Shown here piece by piece: positions 17,899 through 52,216 of a stretch of DNA of 64,000 bases. Position 1 is the stretch's first letter; every line of letters starts with the position of its first letter. The DNA is from Pseudonocardia benzenivorans CB1190 (GTDB lineage Bacteria > Actinomycetota > Actinomycetes > Mycobacteriales > Pseudonocardiaceae). The stretch is from positions 248,001 through 312,000 of the forward strand of contig NC_015312.1 of assembly GCF_000196675.2 (NCBI RefSeq). Reading direction: 5' to 3'. The position numbers were made by a program, and so were the translations under genes. A model generated the notes under the pieces. It was not told the DNA's origin and ran no database searches. It saw nothing but the letters and a program-made list of their open reading frames with translations.

Positions 17899-18932
17899 AG
17901 CGACGCCAGCTTCCGACGGCGCACCAGCAGCACGAAGAACGGCGCGCCGACGACCGCGAGCACGATCCCGACCTGCAGCTCTCCCGGCCGGGCGACGAGG
18001 CGGCCGACGACGTCCGCGCCGAGGAGCAGCACGGCCCCCGCCAGCCCGGACGTCGGGACGAGCCAGCGGTGGTCGGGCCCGGTGAAGAACCGGCAGACGT
18101 GCGGCACGACGAGCCCGACGAACCCGATGGGCCCGCAGGCGGCCGTCGCGCCCCCGGCCAGCAGGGTGATCGCCACGAGGCCGATGACGCGGATCATCCC
18201 GACGTTGGCCCCGAGGCCGCGGGCGACGTCCTCGCCGAGGTTGAGCAGGTTGAGCCCGGGTGCGTTGGCCAGCGCCAGGACGACCCCGGCGACGAGGAAC
18301 GGCGCGATCTGCACGACGATGTCCCCGCCGCGACCGGCGAGGGCCCCGACCGACCAGAACCGGAAGACGTCGAGCGTCTGGCGGTCGCCGAGCACCAGTG
18401 CGGTCGTCATGGCGCCCAGGAACGCGCTGACGGCCACGCCCGCGAGCGCCAGCGTCACCGGTGTCGGGCCGTCGGGGCTGAGGGTGCCGAGCATGAACAC
18501 CAGCACGCTCGCGCCGAACGCGCCGACGAAGGCGAACCAGACGTAGCCGTAGAGGCTGGTGATCCCGAGTGCGTAGACGCTGACCACGACGAGCAGGGCC
18601 GCACCCGCACTGACGCCGAGCAGACCGGGGTCGGCGAGCGGGTTGCGGGTGTGTCCCTGCATGAGTGCGCCGCTGATGCCGAGCGCGACGCCCACGGCGA
18701 TCCCGAGGATCGTCCGGGGCACCCGCAGCGACAGGACGATGAAGTCGAGGTCGCTGCCGGTGGGGTCGGTCAGTGCCGACCAGACGGCCGCTGGCGGCAG
18801 CGAGCGCGACCCGAGGAGGAGGCCGGCCGCCGCGACGACGACGAGCAGCGCGAGTAGTACGACGATGATGCCGATCCGGCGGGCACGGGTGCCGCGACCG
18901 CGTTCGACCGACGCGGTGGTGGTCTGGGCCAC
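17895..18932 (-). CDS. FecCD-family siderophore ABC permease, first subunit (FecC-like)
   Basis: 345 residues, FecCD family, with an N-terminal membrane helix after a short basic leader and about ten membrane segments. Signatures: GVALGISGALMQGHTRNPLADPGLLGVSAGA, the cytoplasmic loop LNLGEDVARGLGANVGMIR that contacts the ATPase, and GPIGFVGLVVPHVCRFFTGPDHR. It pairs with the FecD-like subunit that follows after a 4-base overlap. The GTG start at 18932 gives the normal family N-terminus. It lies 142 bases downstream of the binding-protein gene in the same direction and is presumably transcribed from the iron-boxed promoter at 20.1 kb. Confidence 0.9.
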   Translation of the reverse strand: MAQTTTASVERGRGTRARRIGIIVVLLALLVVVAAAGLLLGSRSLPPAAVWSALTDPTGSDLDFIVLSLRVPRTILGIAVGVALGISGALMQGHTRNPLADPGLLGVSAGAALLVVVSVYALGITSLYGYVWFAFVGAFGASVLVFMLGTLSPDGPTPVTLALAGVAVSAFLGAMTTALVLGDRQTLDVFRFWSVGALAGRGGDIVVQIAPFLVAGVVLALANAPGLNLLNLGEDVARGLGANVGMIRVIGLVAITLLAGGATAACGPIGFVGLVVPHVCRFFTGPDHRWLVPTSGLAGAVLLLGADVVGRLVARPGELQVGIVLAVVGAPFFVLLVRRRKLASL

Positions 18933-19074
18933 CGGGCCTCCGGGTGGTGTGGTGGGTGTCGGTGCGTCAGGGGTGCCCGGCGTGTCCGGGCGTGGCCGCC
19001 GCCGGGGGGACGTCCCGGCGGCGGCCGGTGCCGCACCCGCGCCGCGCGGGGCACGGGTAGATCAGGCGGGTAGA

Positions 19075-20106
19075 TCAGGCATTGGACAGGTCCGCGACGG
19101 GCTTGCCGCCCACCGCGTTGGCGAGCTGCGGCACGACCTTGTCGATCGCGTACAGCAGCGCGCTCGGGCCGCTGTAGGACAGCGCACCGCCGAGCGGGGA
19201 GTCGAACGTCGTGTACAGCGTCCGGTCCTCCTGGACGACGTTGAGCCGGTCGAAGCCCGGCGAGCCCGCCATCTGTGCCTTCGTGGCGCCGGCGACGAAC
19301 AGCACGTCGCGGTCGAGCAGGTTCAGGTTCTCCTGGCTGACGTCGCCCTTGGCGTCCTGTGCGGCGAAGCCGAGCGCGTCGAACAGCGCGCGCCGCGGGT
19401 CGCCCTTGGGGATGAGGTAGTGCCCGCCGTCCTCGGGGCCGTAGTCGACGACGAGCACCTTGCCGGCGAACCCGGGGTTGTCCGCCTTGGCCTTGTCGAT
19501 CGCGCCCTTCACCTTGGTGACGAGGGCCTGCGCCTCCTGGTCCTTGCCGAGCACCTTGCCCGTGAGCAGCAGCTGGGCGTCCCAGGGCGTCTCCTCGTCG
19601 GGGAACTGGCTGGGCTGCAGGACGGTCGGCGCGATCTTGGAGAGCCGCTCGTACGTCGGCTGGTCGAGGGTCTCGTAGATCGCCAGGATGACGTCGGGCT
19701 GGGCGGCGGCGAGCGCCTCGTAGTCGATCTCGCCGTCCTTCATCTCGGTCACGCCCTTGCCGTCGGTCTCCTGCTCGACCCACGGCAGCTTGTTGTAGCT
19801 GTCGAACCAGCCGCGGGTGAGAACCGGCTGGACGCCCAGTGCGAGCACGAAGTCCTGGTCGTTGTAGCCGACCGTCGCGACCTTCGTCGGGTTCGCCGGC
19901 ACGGTGACCGCCCCGTATTTCTGCTCGATCGTGACCGGTGCCGCCGCCGCGGTGCTCGGGGGCGGTGCATCGTCGCCTGCCGTCGATCCGCAGGCCGACA
20001 GACCGACCGTGAGCAGCAGTGCGGCGACCATTCCCAGGGACCGTGCACCGCTGCGGCGGACGCGGCCGCGGCGCACGTCAGAGGGAACCAGGAACCTCGG
20101 TCTCAT
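19075..20106 (-). CDS. Ferric-siderophore-binding lipoprotein (ABC uptake)
   Basis: 343 residues. The N-terminus is basic, then a hydrophobic stretch ends in the lipobox LSAC (Cys39), so it is a lipoprotein anchored outside the membrane. The mature part has the Peripla_BP_2 fold of iron-siderophore receptors: YGAVTVPANPTKVATVG, the ALAAAQPDVILAIYE helix-strand, and a C-terminal ALLYAIDKVVPQLANAV. It should capture the ferric siderophore made by the divergent NRPS operon and hand it to the FecCD permeases downstream. The start is ATG 20106 with AAGGAG upstream. An IdeR-type box lies 19 bases upstream of the start codon, so expression should rise when iron is low. Confidence 0.92.
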   Translation of the reverse strand: MRPRFLVPSDVRRGRVRRSGARSLGMVAALLLTVGLSACGSTAGDDAPPPSTAAAAPVTIEQKYGAVTVPANPTKVATVGYNDQDFVLALGVQPVLTRGWFDSYNKLPWVEQETDGKGVTEMKDGEIDYEALAAAQPDVILAIYETLDQPTYERLSKIAPTVLQPSQFPDEETPWDAQLLLTGKVLGKDQEAQALVTKVKGAIDKAKADNPGFAGKVLVVDYGPEDGGHYLIPKGDPRRALFDALGFAAQDAKGDVSQENLNLLDRDVLFVAGATKAQMAGSPGFDRLNVVQEDRTLYTTFDSPLGGALSYSGPSALLYAIDKVVPQLANAVGGKPVADLSNA

Positions 20107-20124
20107 AGCCTCTCCTTCGCAAAG

Positions 20125-20143
20125 TTAGCTGAGGCTAGCATTA
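20125..20143 (-). promoter_or_regulatory. IdeR/DmdR-type iron box of the uptake genes
   Basis: TTAGCTGAGGCTAGCATTA matches the actinobacterial iron-box consensus TTAGGTTAGGCTAACCTAA at 14 of 19 positions by hand alignment. It lies just upstream of the binding-lipoprotein gene. Binding of Fe-IdeR/DmdR here would repress uptake when iron is sufficient. Confidence 0.65.
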
Positions 20144-20283
20144 GGAACTCGCCCGACAACACGATCGATCACGGCGTTCGGGGGCCCCTTCCGGCCGGGC
20201 ATGTCCCCTCGCGGCCCGGGGACCTCGTGCAGGGCTTGGGAATCCGACGTGCTCTGTGTCACGCTTGCCCGGTTCACGGAGTC

Positions 20284-20302
20284 TCAGGTTAGGCTTACCT
20301 GA
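20284..20302 (+). promoter_or_regulatory. IdeR/DmdR-type iron box of the siderophore biosynthesis operon
   Basis: TCAGGTTAGGCTTACCTGA matches the iron-box consensus at 16 of 19 positions and is close to a perfect palindrome. It ends 17 bases before the hydroxylase start codon, so a bound repressor would block the promoter or early transcript of the whole hydroxylase-exporter-NRPS operon. Confidence 0.85.
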
Positions 20303-20319
20303 AATTCAGGAAGGTGGTC

Positions 20320-21645
20320 ATGGCGCTCGTCATTTCCGGCGGCTCGATGCCGCCCGAGGTCACTCGACCGCACGCAGGGGGTTCGGAGCCCTTGGACCTC
20401 GTCGGGATCGGGTTCGGACCCTCGAACCTGGGGCTCGCGATCGCGATCGAGGAGCACGTCGCAGACGGTGGGCACCCCGTTCGTGCCGAGTTCGTGGAGG
20501 CCCAGGAACGCTTCGGCTGGCACACCGGGATGCTCCTGCCCGGGACGACGATGCAGATTTCCTTCCTCAAGGATCTGGCCACGCAGCGCAATGCGCGCAG
20601 CAGGTACAGCTTCGTGAACTACCTCTCCGAACGCGGTCGACTCACCGATTTCATCAATCTCCAGAACTTCTTCCCGACACGGGTGGAATTCCACGACTAC
20701 CTGACCTGGGCCGCCGAGTCGGTGTCGGCGCGGGTGCGGTACGGGACGCGCGCGGTCGCCGTCCACGACGTCGACGGCGCGCTCGAGGTCGTCGCGGACG
20801 GCCCGGACGGCCGAATCTCCCTGCGCACGCGCAACGTCGTCCTCGCCGGGGGGCTCACGCCCCGCTTGCCCAGCGGGGTTCGGCCCAGCGCCCGGCAGTT
20901 CCACAACCACCGCCTGCTGGCCCGACTCGCGGAGCTGCCCGAGCCGACGCACCGGCGCTTCGTCGTGGTCGGATCCGGACAGAGCGCCGCGGAGGTCACC
21001 GAGCACCTCCTGGACCGCTTCGAGTCGGCCGAGGTGCACGGCGTGTTCAACCGGTACGGGTACAGCCCCGCCGACGACAGCCCCTTCGCGAACCGGGTCT
21101 TCGACCCCGCCGCCGTCGACGACTTCTACGTCGCCGAACCGGCCGTGCGCCGCCAGCTGCTCGAGTACCACCGCGGCACCAACTACTCCTGCGTCGACCT
21201 CGACCTCATCGAGAGCCTCTACCGCCGCGAGTACTCCGAGCGGGTCGGGGGGACGCGACGGCTGTTCCTGCGCGGCGCCAGTCGGATCCGCAGCGCGGTG
21301 GAGACCGCCGACGGCGTGCGGGTCCAGATCGAGCACAACCCGACGCGCACGGTCGACACGCTCGACTGCGACGCGGTCGTGTACGCCACCGGCTTCGACC
21401 CGATGCCGCTGCGCGACCTGCTGTCCGGGGTGTGCGACCCGCAGGCCCTCGCGGGCGAGCCCGCGGTGAGCCGGGACTACCGGCTGCTGACCCGGACGGA
21501 GCTGTCCGGGAACATCTACCTGCAGGGCGGCACCGAGCACACGCACGGGCTGTCGTCGTCGCTGCTGTCGAACATCGCCGTGCGGTCGGCCGAGATCCTC
21601 CAGTCGATCACGACGGCACTGGCGTCGACCGGGGACCGCGCGTAG
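20320..21645 (+). CDS. L-ornithine N5-monooxygenase (siderophore hydroxylase)
   Basis: 441 residues from the ATG at 20320, which has AGGAAGG five bases upstream; a GTG two codons earlier overlaps that site. It is a flavin N-hydroxylating monooxygenase of the SidA/PvdA/CchB family: FAD motif GIGFGPSNLGLAIAI, TMQISFLKDLATQRN, NADPH motif VVGSGQSAAEV, the YATGFDP segment and the C-terminal HTHGLSSSLLSNIA. It should convert L-ornithine to N5-hydroxyornithine with NADPH and oxygen, supplying the hydroxyornithine read by NRPS modules 1, 3 and 5. It is the first gene of the iron-boxed operon, and its stop is directly followed by the ATG of the exporter gene (TAGATG). Confidence 0.95.
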   Translation: MALVISGGSMPPEVTRPHAGGSEPLDLVGIGFGPSNLGLAIAIEEHVADGGHPVRAEFVEAQERFGWHTGMLLPGTTMQISFLKDLATQRNARSRYSFVNYLSERGRLTDFINLQNFFPTRVEFHDYLTWAAESVSARVRYGTRAVAVHDVDGALEVVADGPDGRISLRTRNVVLAGGLTPRLPSGVRPSARQFHNHRLLARLAELPEPTHRRFVVVGSGQSAAEVTEHLLDRFESAEVHGVFNRYGYSPADDSPFANRVFDPAAVDDFYVAEPAVRRQLLEYHRGTNYSCVDLDLIESLYRREYSERVGGTRRLFLRGASRIRSAVETADGVRVQIEHNPTRTVDTLDCDAVVYATGFDPMPLRDLLSGVCDPQALAGEPAVSRDYRLLTRTELSGNIYLQGGTEHTHGLSSSLLSNIAVRSAEILQSITTALASTGDRA

Positions 21646-23364
21646 ATGCCCGAGATGACCGGTTCGCGAGTGCTCCTGACGGGGATCTCCCGCAACCGCC
21701 GTTGGCTGACCCTCGGGTCGGCGATGTACGGCGGGCACCAGATCTGCGAGGCGCTGGTCCCCGTCGTCATCGGTGTGATCATCGACCGGGCGGTCGCGAC
21801 GGGTGACGTCGCGCAGCTGGTCGTCTGGGTGGCCGTGCTGGCGGTGCTGTTCCTCGTGCTGTCGCTGATGTGGCGGTTCGGCGCGCGGCTGCTCACCTAC
21901 GCCGAGGCCGGCGAGGGCGCCAACCTGCGGATCGAGGTCGCCGGCACGATCCTGCGGCCCCGCGGCGTCCGCACCGACCTGCGGTCGGGCGAGCTGCTGA
22001 CCATCTCCTCCAGCGACGCGGACAACGCCTCCTACTTCCTGGACTACATCCCGCGGATCGTCGCCTCGCTCACCGCCGTCACGGTCTGCGCCGTGACGCT
22101 GCTGCTCATCGACGTGCCGCTCGGTCTCGGCGTCGTGCTGGGCACACCGCTCGTGCTGGTGGTGCTGCAGCTGTCCGAGCCGCTGATCACCCGCCGCATC
22201 CAGCACCAGCAGGAGACGGCCGGCCGCGCCGCCGCGGTGGCGACCGACCTGGTCGCCGGGCTGCGGCCGTTGCGGGGCATCGGGGCGCACGAGCCGGCGA
22301 GCCGCCGCTACCGGGAGGTCAGCAGGCGGTCGCTGCGGGCGACGCTGCGCGCCGCGCGCACCCAGCGCGGCTTCGAGGGGATCTCGGCGACGCTGTCCAA
22401 CCTGCTGGCTGCGGGCATCGCGATCGCGGCGGGCTGGCTGGCGCTCGACGGCGCGATCACCATCGGCCAGTTCGTCACCGTGATCGGGCTCGCGCAGTTC
22501 CTCGTCGAGCCGCTGGCCCAGCTCACCGTGGTGCCGAGCTGGATCGCCGAGGCGAGGGCGTCGGCCAACCGGGTCGCGATGGTGCTCTCGGCGCCCCCGC
22601 TCGTGCCCGACGACACCGCGGAGCTGCCCGCGCCGCCGCACGGCCTCGACGTCACCGGCCTGCACTACGGGAGCCTGCAGGGACTCGAGCTGTCGGTCGC
22701 CCCGGGTGAGCTCGTCGGGGTCGTCGCACCGCGGGCGGCCGACGCCGAGGCGCTGGTGACCGTGCTGGCCGGACAGCTCGCCCCGGAGGACTACCGCGGC
22801 ACGGTCGCGGTCGCCGGGGTCGACGTCGCCGTCGCGGGGCACCGCGCGGCGCGGGCGGCGCTGCTCGTCGAGCCGCACACCACCGACGTCTTCACCGGCA
22901 CGCTGCGCTCCAACATCGTCGTCGGGGACGACGAGGGCAGCCGGCCCGACGACCCGGACCTCCTCGACGCCGTGCTGCGCGCCTCGGCCGCCGACGACGT
23001 CGTCGAGGTCCACGCCGACGGGCTGGACACGCCCGTCTCCGAACGCGGCGCCAGCCTGTCGGGCGGCCAGCGGCAGCGGGTCGCGCTGGCCCGGGCGCTG
23101 CACACCCGGCCGCCGGTCCTGGTGCTGCACGACCCGACCACGGCGGTCGACCCCGTCACCGAACAGACGATCGCGCGGGGCCTGCGCGCGCTGCGCCACG
23201 GACCGGGCCGGGGCGGCACGACGCTGCTGGTGACCTCCAGCCCCATCCTGCTCGCGACCGTGGACCGGGTCGTGGTCGTCGACGACGGCGTCGTGCGCAC
23301 CTCCGGGACCCACGACGAGCTGGTCGACCGCGACGACGACTACCGCAGGGCGGTGTTGCGCTGA
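21646..23364 (+). CDS. ABC exporter half-transporter, subunit A (degenerate ATP site)
   Basis: 572 residues: an N-terminal type-1 ABC exporter membrane domain (about residues 15-310) and a C-terminal nucleotide-binding domain. The signature [15 protein letters not shown] is intact, but the other ATP-site motifs are lost: the Walker A region reads [12 protein letters not shown] with no GxGK(S/T), Walker B reads [12 protein letters not shown] (Asp to His, Glu to Asp), and the switch His is missing ([10 protein letters not shown]). The subunit therefore cannot form an ATP site from its own Walker motifs but can lend its signature to a partner. The partner is the next gene, joined by a TGATG overlap. 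Expected role: export of the siderophore made by the NRPS downstream. Confidence 0.88.
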   Translation: MPEMTGSRVLLTGISRNRRWLTLGSAMYGGHQICEALVPVVIGVIIDRAVATGDVAQLVVWVAVLAVLFLVLSLMWRFGARLLTYAEAGEGANLRIEVAGTILRPRGVRTDLRSGELLTISSSDADNASYFLDYIPRIVASLTAVTVCAVTLLLIDVPLGLGVVLGTPLVLVVLQLSEPLITRRIQHQQETAGRAAAVATDLVAGLRPLRGIGAHEPASRRYREVSRRSLRATLRAARTQRGFEGISATLSNLLAAGIAIAAGWLALDGAITIGQFVTVIGLAQFLVEPLAQLTVVPSWIAEARASANRVAMVLSAPPLVPDDTAELPAPPHGLDVTGLHYGSLQGLELSVAPGELVGVVAPRAADAEALVTVLAGQLAPEDYRGTVAVAGVDVAVAGHRAARAALLVEPHTTDVFTGTLRSNIVVGDDEGSRPDDPDLLDAVLRASAADDVVEVHADGLDTPVSERGASLSGGQRQRVALARALHTRPPVLVLHDPTTAVDPVTEQTIARGLRALRHGPGRGGTTLLVTSSPILLATVDRVVVVDDGVVRTSGTHDELVDRDDDYRRAVLR

Positions 23365-25199
23365 TGACCGCCGTGACGGAGACCGTCGCCACCCCCGACC
23401 GGCGGACCCTGCTGCCGGTCGCCGGTGCCCGCGAGTCGTGGTCGTGGCTCGCGGGCGAGCTGCGCCACCACCGGGCGCTGGCCGCGCTCACGCTGTTCGT
23501 CGGGATCGTCGCCGCCGCGGCGGCCGTGCTGCCGTCCTACGTCTTCGCCGCGCTAGTCGACGGCGTGCGCGACCGGGGGCCGACGTCGACGATCGTGATG
23601 ATCTCGGTCGTCCTCGTCGTCGCCGCCGTGGTCGGCGGCGTGCTCAGCGGCGTCGCGGCCTACCTGACCAGCAAGCTCGGCGAGTCGGTGCTGGCGACGA
23701 TGCGCGAGCGCGTCGTCGCCAGGGCGCTGACGCTGCCCACGCCCGTGCTGGAGAAGGCCGGCAAGGGCGATCTGCTCTCCCGCATCGGCGACGACGTCAA
23801 CACCATCGGCCGCGCGGTCACCGACGTCCTGCCGAAGGTCATCTCGTCGCTGCTGATCGCCGTGCTCGGGTTGGTGGCGATGGCCGGGCTGGACTGGCGG
23901 CTCGGCCTGGCCGGGCTCGTCGCGGTGCCGTTCTACCTGGTGGCGCTGCGCTGGTACCTGAGGCGGTCGGCGCCGCTGTACGCGCAGGAGCGCAAGGCCG
24001 TCGGTGCCCGGTCCCAGGCGCTGATGGAGAGCATGATCGGCGCCCGGACGGTGCACGCGTACCGGCTGGAGCGTCCGCACCTGGCCGAGATCGACGCCGC
24101 CGCGATCCGCGCGCGCGACCTGAGCATCGGGATCGTCACGCTGTTCACCCGCTTCGTCGGGCGCACCAACCGGGCCGAGTTCGTCGGCCTGTCGGTCGTG
24201 CTCGTCATCGGGTTCGTGCTGGTCCGGGCCGACGTCGCGACGGTCGGCGCCGCGACGGCCGCCGCCCTGCTGTTCCACCGGCTCTTCGATCCGGTGGGCA
24301 CCGCGCTGCACAGCTTCGACGAGGTGCAGTCGGCCGGGGCCTGCCTCGCGCGCCTCGTGGGCGTCGTGCGGATCCCGGACGACACGCGCGCGGGCGCGCA
24401 GCCCGGCGGGACGCCCGCCGACGCGTCGCTCGAGCTGGTCGACATCGCCTTCGGCTACGAGCCCGGTGCCCCCGTCCTGCACGGTGTGACGCTGCGGATC
24501 GAGCCGGGGGAACGGCTGGCCCTCGTCGGGTCGACAGGCGCGGGCAAGACGACGCTCGCCGCGATCGCCGCCGGTCAGCTCGTGCCCGACCGGGGCGTCG
24601 TCCGGCTCGGCGGGATCGACCTGGCCGCGCTCACCCCGGAGCAGGTGCGCGCGCAGGTGGCGATCGTCAGCCAGGAGGTGCACGTGTTCGCGGGCCCGCT
24701 GGCCGACGACGTCCGGCTCGCCCGGCCGGACGCGACGGACGAGGAGGTGCGCGACGCGCTCGCCCGGGTCGGCGCGCTCGAGTGGGTCGACGCGCTGCCC
24801 GACGGGATCGCCACGGAGGTCGGGGAGGGCGGCCGCGAGCTGACCGCGGCACAGGCCCAGCAGCTGGCACTGGCCCGGCTCGTGATCTGCGACCCGCCGG
24901 TCGCGATCCTCGACGAGGCCACCGCCGAGGCGGGCAGCCTCGGCGCCCGCGGGCTCGAACAGGCCGCCGCGGCGGCGACCGCCGGCCGCACGACGATCGT
25001 CGTCGCGCACCGGCTCACGCAGGCCGCCACCGCCGATCGGATCGTCGTCATGGAGGACGGGCGGGTGGTGGAGAGCGGCACGCACTGCGACCTGCTCGCC
25101 CACGACGGCCGGTACGCGCAGCTGTGGACGGCGTGGCGGTCGCAGGCCGTCGACGTCGTCCCGGCCGCGCCCGGCACGGCCCACGTGCCCGACGCCTGA
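23364..25199 (+). CDS. ABC exporter half-transporter, subunit B (intact Walker motifs, degenerate signature)
   Basis: 611 residues: membrane domain (about residues 30-320) then nucleotide-binding domain (about 350-595). Walker A (GSTGAGKTT, about residue 390), the Q-loop (IVSQEVHVF), Walker B with catalytic Glu ([10 protein letters not shown]) and the switch His (VVAHRLTQ) are intact. The signature motif, LSGGQ in active transporters, is LTAAQ. This is the mirror image of subunit A, so the heterodimer should have exactly one complete ATP site: Walker motifs from B with the signature from A. Its ATG overlaps the stop of subunit A by one base. The NRPS gene begins 68 bases after its stop. Probable siderophore exporter of the cytoplasmic membrane. 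Confidence 0.9.
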   Translation: MTAVTETVATPDRRTLLPVAGARESWSWLAGELRHHRALAALTLFVGIVAAAAAVLPSYVFAALVDGVRDRGPTSTIVMISVVLVVAAVVGGVLSGVAAYLTSKLGESVLATMRERVVARALTLPTPVLEKAGKGDLLSRIGDDVNTIGRAVTDVLPKVISSLLIAVLGLVAMAGLDWRLGLAGLVAVPFYLVALRWYLRRSAPLYAQERKAVGARSQALMESMIGARTVHAYRLERPHLAEIDAAAIRARDLSIGIVTLFTRFVGRTNRAEFVGLSVVLVIGFVLVRADVATVGAATAAALLFHRLFDPVGTALHSFDEVQSAGACLARLVGVVRIPDDTRAGAQPGGTPADASLELVDIAFGYEPGAPVLHGVTLRIEPGERLALVGSTGAGKTTLAAIAAGQLVPDRGVVRLGGIDLAALTPEQVRAQVAIVSQEVHVFAGPLADDVRLARPDATDEEVRDALARVGALEWVDALPDGIATEVGEGGRELTAAQAQQLALARLVICDPPVAILDEATAEAGSLGARGLEQAAAAATAGRTTIVVAHRLTQAATADRIVVMEDGRVVESGTHCDLLAHDGRYAQLWTAWRSQAVDVVPAAPGTAHVPDA

Positions 25200-25267
25200 C
25201 GCCGCGTCGCCACCGATCTCGTTCTGCCGCAACGAACCTCGATCGTCTGAGGTACCTGGGGAGAGTC

Positions 25268-50605
<25,338 letters not shown>

Positions 50606-50614
50606 GGCACCGCG

Positions 50615-50664
50615 GGGCGGTCGGGTCCGCTGCCGCAGGCCGCGGCGGCGGACCCGATCCGCCC
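50615..50664. terminator. Long hairpin terminator between rox and the AhpD-like gene
   Basis: Near-perfect 22-bp inverted repeat: 50615-50636 pairs with 50642-50664 with one bulge and one mismatch, 5-base loop. It fills the space between two convergent genes and probably stops both. Confidence 0.8.
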
Positions 50665-50667
50665 GGG

Positions 50668-51153
50668 TCAGCCCGCCATCGCCGCGAACATCCCGGGTTC
50701 GTAGGACCCCGCGGGGGTGCGGGCGATGACGTTGATCCGGTTCGCGGCGTTGATCAGCGCGACGAGGCAGACCAGCGCCGCGGCCTGCTCGTCGTCGTAG
50801 TGCTTGCGCACCAGGGCCCATGTGTCGTCGGAGACGCCCGTGTGGGCGTCGGCGAGCCGGGTGCCCTCCTCGGCGAAGGCCAGCGCGGCACGCTCGGCGT
50901 CGTCGAACACCGTCGCCTCGCGCCACGCGGCGACCAGGTGCAGCCGCTGGGCGGTCTCGCCGGCGGCCGCGGCGTCCTTGGTGTGCATGTCGGTGCAGAA
51001 GCCGCAGCCGTTGATCTGGCTGGCGCGCAACGACACCAGCTCCTGGGTCGACTTCGGCAGCGAGGAGTTGGCGATCACCAGCGAGGCGTTGGCGAAGCGC
51101 TTGCCGAACGCGGCGGCGGTCCGGTCGGCGAAGAGATCGATCCGGGGTTCCAT
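50668..51153 (-). CDS. Carboxymuconolactone-decarboxylase-family (AhpD-like) protein
   Basis: 161 residues from ATG 51153 with GAGAGG upstream. Alpha-helical CMD/AhpD fold with the redox motif CGFCTDMH (CxxC followed by His), the signature of the AhpD core domain with alkylhydroperoxidase or thiol-peroxidase chemistry. The C-terminal part VCLVALINAANRINVIA is typical. Genes for CMD-family proteins are the usual neighbours and targets of ECF41 sigma factors (the COE group: carboxymuconolactone decarboxylases, oxidoreductases, epimerases), and this gene is divergent from such a sigma factor. A candidate ECF41 promoter lies 39 bases upstream of its start. The physiological substrate is unknown. 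Confidence 0.88.
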   Translation of the reverse strand: MEPRIDLFADRTAAAFGKRFANASLVIANSSLPKSTQELVSLRASQINGCGFCTDMHTKDAAAAGETAQRLHLVAAWREATVFDDAERAALAFAEEGTRLADAHTGVSDDTWALVRKHYDDEQAAALVCLVALINAANRINVIARTPAGSYEPGMFAAMAG

Positions 51154-51191
51154 GGTGTGGCCTCTCTCGTTGTCGTTCCTGACGCACACCA

Positions 51192-51218
51192 GATGCCGGC
51201 CGGGCCGCCCGCGTGACA
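51192..51218 (-). promoter_or_regulatory. Candidate ECF41 promoter of the AhpD-like gene
   Basis: On the minus strand, TGTCACG, 16 bases, then CATC; the ECF41 promoter consensus is TGTCACA-N16-CGTC. It differs at one position in each box. The -10 box is about 39 bases from the start codon. Confidence 0.55.
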
Positions 51219-51241
51219 GGTGCCGGGGGTGACACGCGTCA

Positions 51242-51268
51242 CGTCACACCAGGGTGGGGTCCGGTGTC
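51242..51268 (+). promoter_or_regulatory. Candidate ECF41 promoter of the sigma-factor gene
   Basis: CGTCACA, 16 bases, then TGTC; compare ECF41 consensus TGTCACA-N16-CGTC (one mismatch in each box). The -10 box is 40 bases from the GTG start, mirroring the arrangement on the other side. It suggests autoregulation. Confidence 0.45.
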
Positions 51269-51307
51269 TCCTGGGCGACAGTCCACTCCGACCGGAGGGG
51301 GAGCCAC

Positions 51308-52192
51308 GTGGAGCCCGACGCTGCGACCGCCGCATTCGTCGCGCATCGCAACCTGCTGTTCACCGTCGCCTACGAGATGCTCGGGTCGGCCGCCGACGCC
51401 GAGGACGTCCTGCAGGAGACGTGGTTGCGCTGGGTCGAGGTCGACCTCGCGACCGTGCACGACCAGCGGGCCTACCTCGTGCGGGTCACGACCCGGCAGG
51501 CCCTGAACCGCCTGCGCACCATGGGCCGTCGCAAGGAGTCCTACGTCGGGCCGTGGCTGCCGGAGCCGCTGCTCACCGCCCCCGACGTCGCCGAGGACGT
51601 CGAGCTGGCCGAGAGCGTCTCGATGGCGATGCTGCTCGTCCTGGAGACGCTCGCCCCCACCGAGCGCGCGGTGTTCGTGCTCCGCGAGGTGTTCGGGCTG
51701 GAGTACGACGAGATCGCCGACGCCGTCGGGAGGACCCCGGCGACGACCCGCCAGATCGCCCACCGGGCGCGGGCCCACGTGGCGGCGCGGCGCCCCCGCA
51801 GCGTGGTCTCCGAGGCGGAGACCCGTGACGCACTCGAGGCGTTCCGGCGGGCCGTCGAGACCGGCGACCTCCAGGGGCTGCTCGACCTCCTCGCCCCGGA
51901 CGTCGTCCTGCTCGGCGACGGGGGCGGGATCAAGCAGGCCGTGCCGCGGCCGATCGTCGGCGCCGACAAGGTGGCCAGGCTGCTCATCGGCGGGCTCGCC
52001 CGGGTGGCCGGGGGCATCACGATGGAGCCCGTGCAGGCCAACGGCCGTCCCGCGCTGGTGGTGCGGCTCGATGGTGAGCTCGACAGCGTCGTCGCGGTGC
52101 GTATCGACGACGGCCGCGTCACCGGCCTCTACGCCGTGCGCAACCCGGAGAAGCTGTCGCACATGGACCGCGAGACGGCCCTGCGGCGCTGA
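51308..52192 (+). CDS. sigJ: ECF41-group RNA polymerase sigma factor (SigJ-like)
   Basis: 294 residues from the GTG at 51308 (GGAGGGGGA upstream). Sigma region 2 (LLFTVAYEMLGSAADAEDVLQETWLRW) and region 4 (LAPTERAVFVLREVFGLEYDEIADAVGRTPATTRQIAHRA) are complete. They are followed by a SnoaL-like C-terminal domain of about 100 residues. ECF41 hallmarks are present: WLPEPL in the linker, DGGG (GDGGGIKQAV) and NPEKL (for NPDKL) at the end; in this group the C-terminal extension regulates activity in place of a separate anti-sigma factor. The divergent neighbour is an AhpD-like CMD protein, the standard ECF41 partner. Likely targets are that gene and its own promoter. The signal sensed is unknown. 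Confidence 0.9.
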   Translation: MEPDAATAAFVAHRNLLFTVAYEMLGSAADAEDVLQETWLRWVEVDLATVHDQRAYLVRVTTRQALNRLRTMGRRKESYVGPWLPEPLLTAPDVAEDVELAESVSMAMLLVLETLAPTERAVFVLREVFGLEYDEIADAVGRTPATTRQIAHRARAHVAARRPRSVVSEAETRDALEAFRRAVETGDLQGLLDLLAPDVVLLGDGGGIKQAVPRPIVGADKVARLLIGGLARVAGGITMEPVQANGRPALVVRLDGELDSVVAVRIDDGRVTGLYAVRNPEKLSHMDRETALRR

Positions 52193-52216
52193 GGCCCCGG
52201 CGGGCCGCGGTGGAGG

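Noticed and set aside
20284..23313. About 1000-codon minus-strand frame opposite the hydroxylase and exporter genes.
   Set aside because: Antisense shadow; it also crosses the iron box and promoter region.
23438..25267. Upstream extension of the NRPS reading frame by 610 codons.
   Set aside because: That stretch lies inside the second exporter gene in another frame and has no domain similarity. The ATG at 25268 has a ribosome site and leads straight into the A domain.
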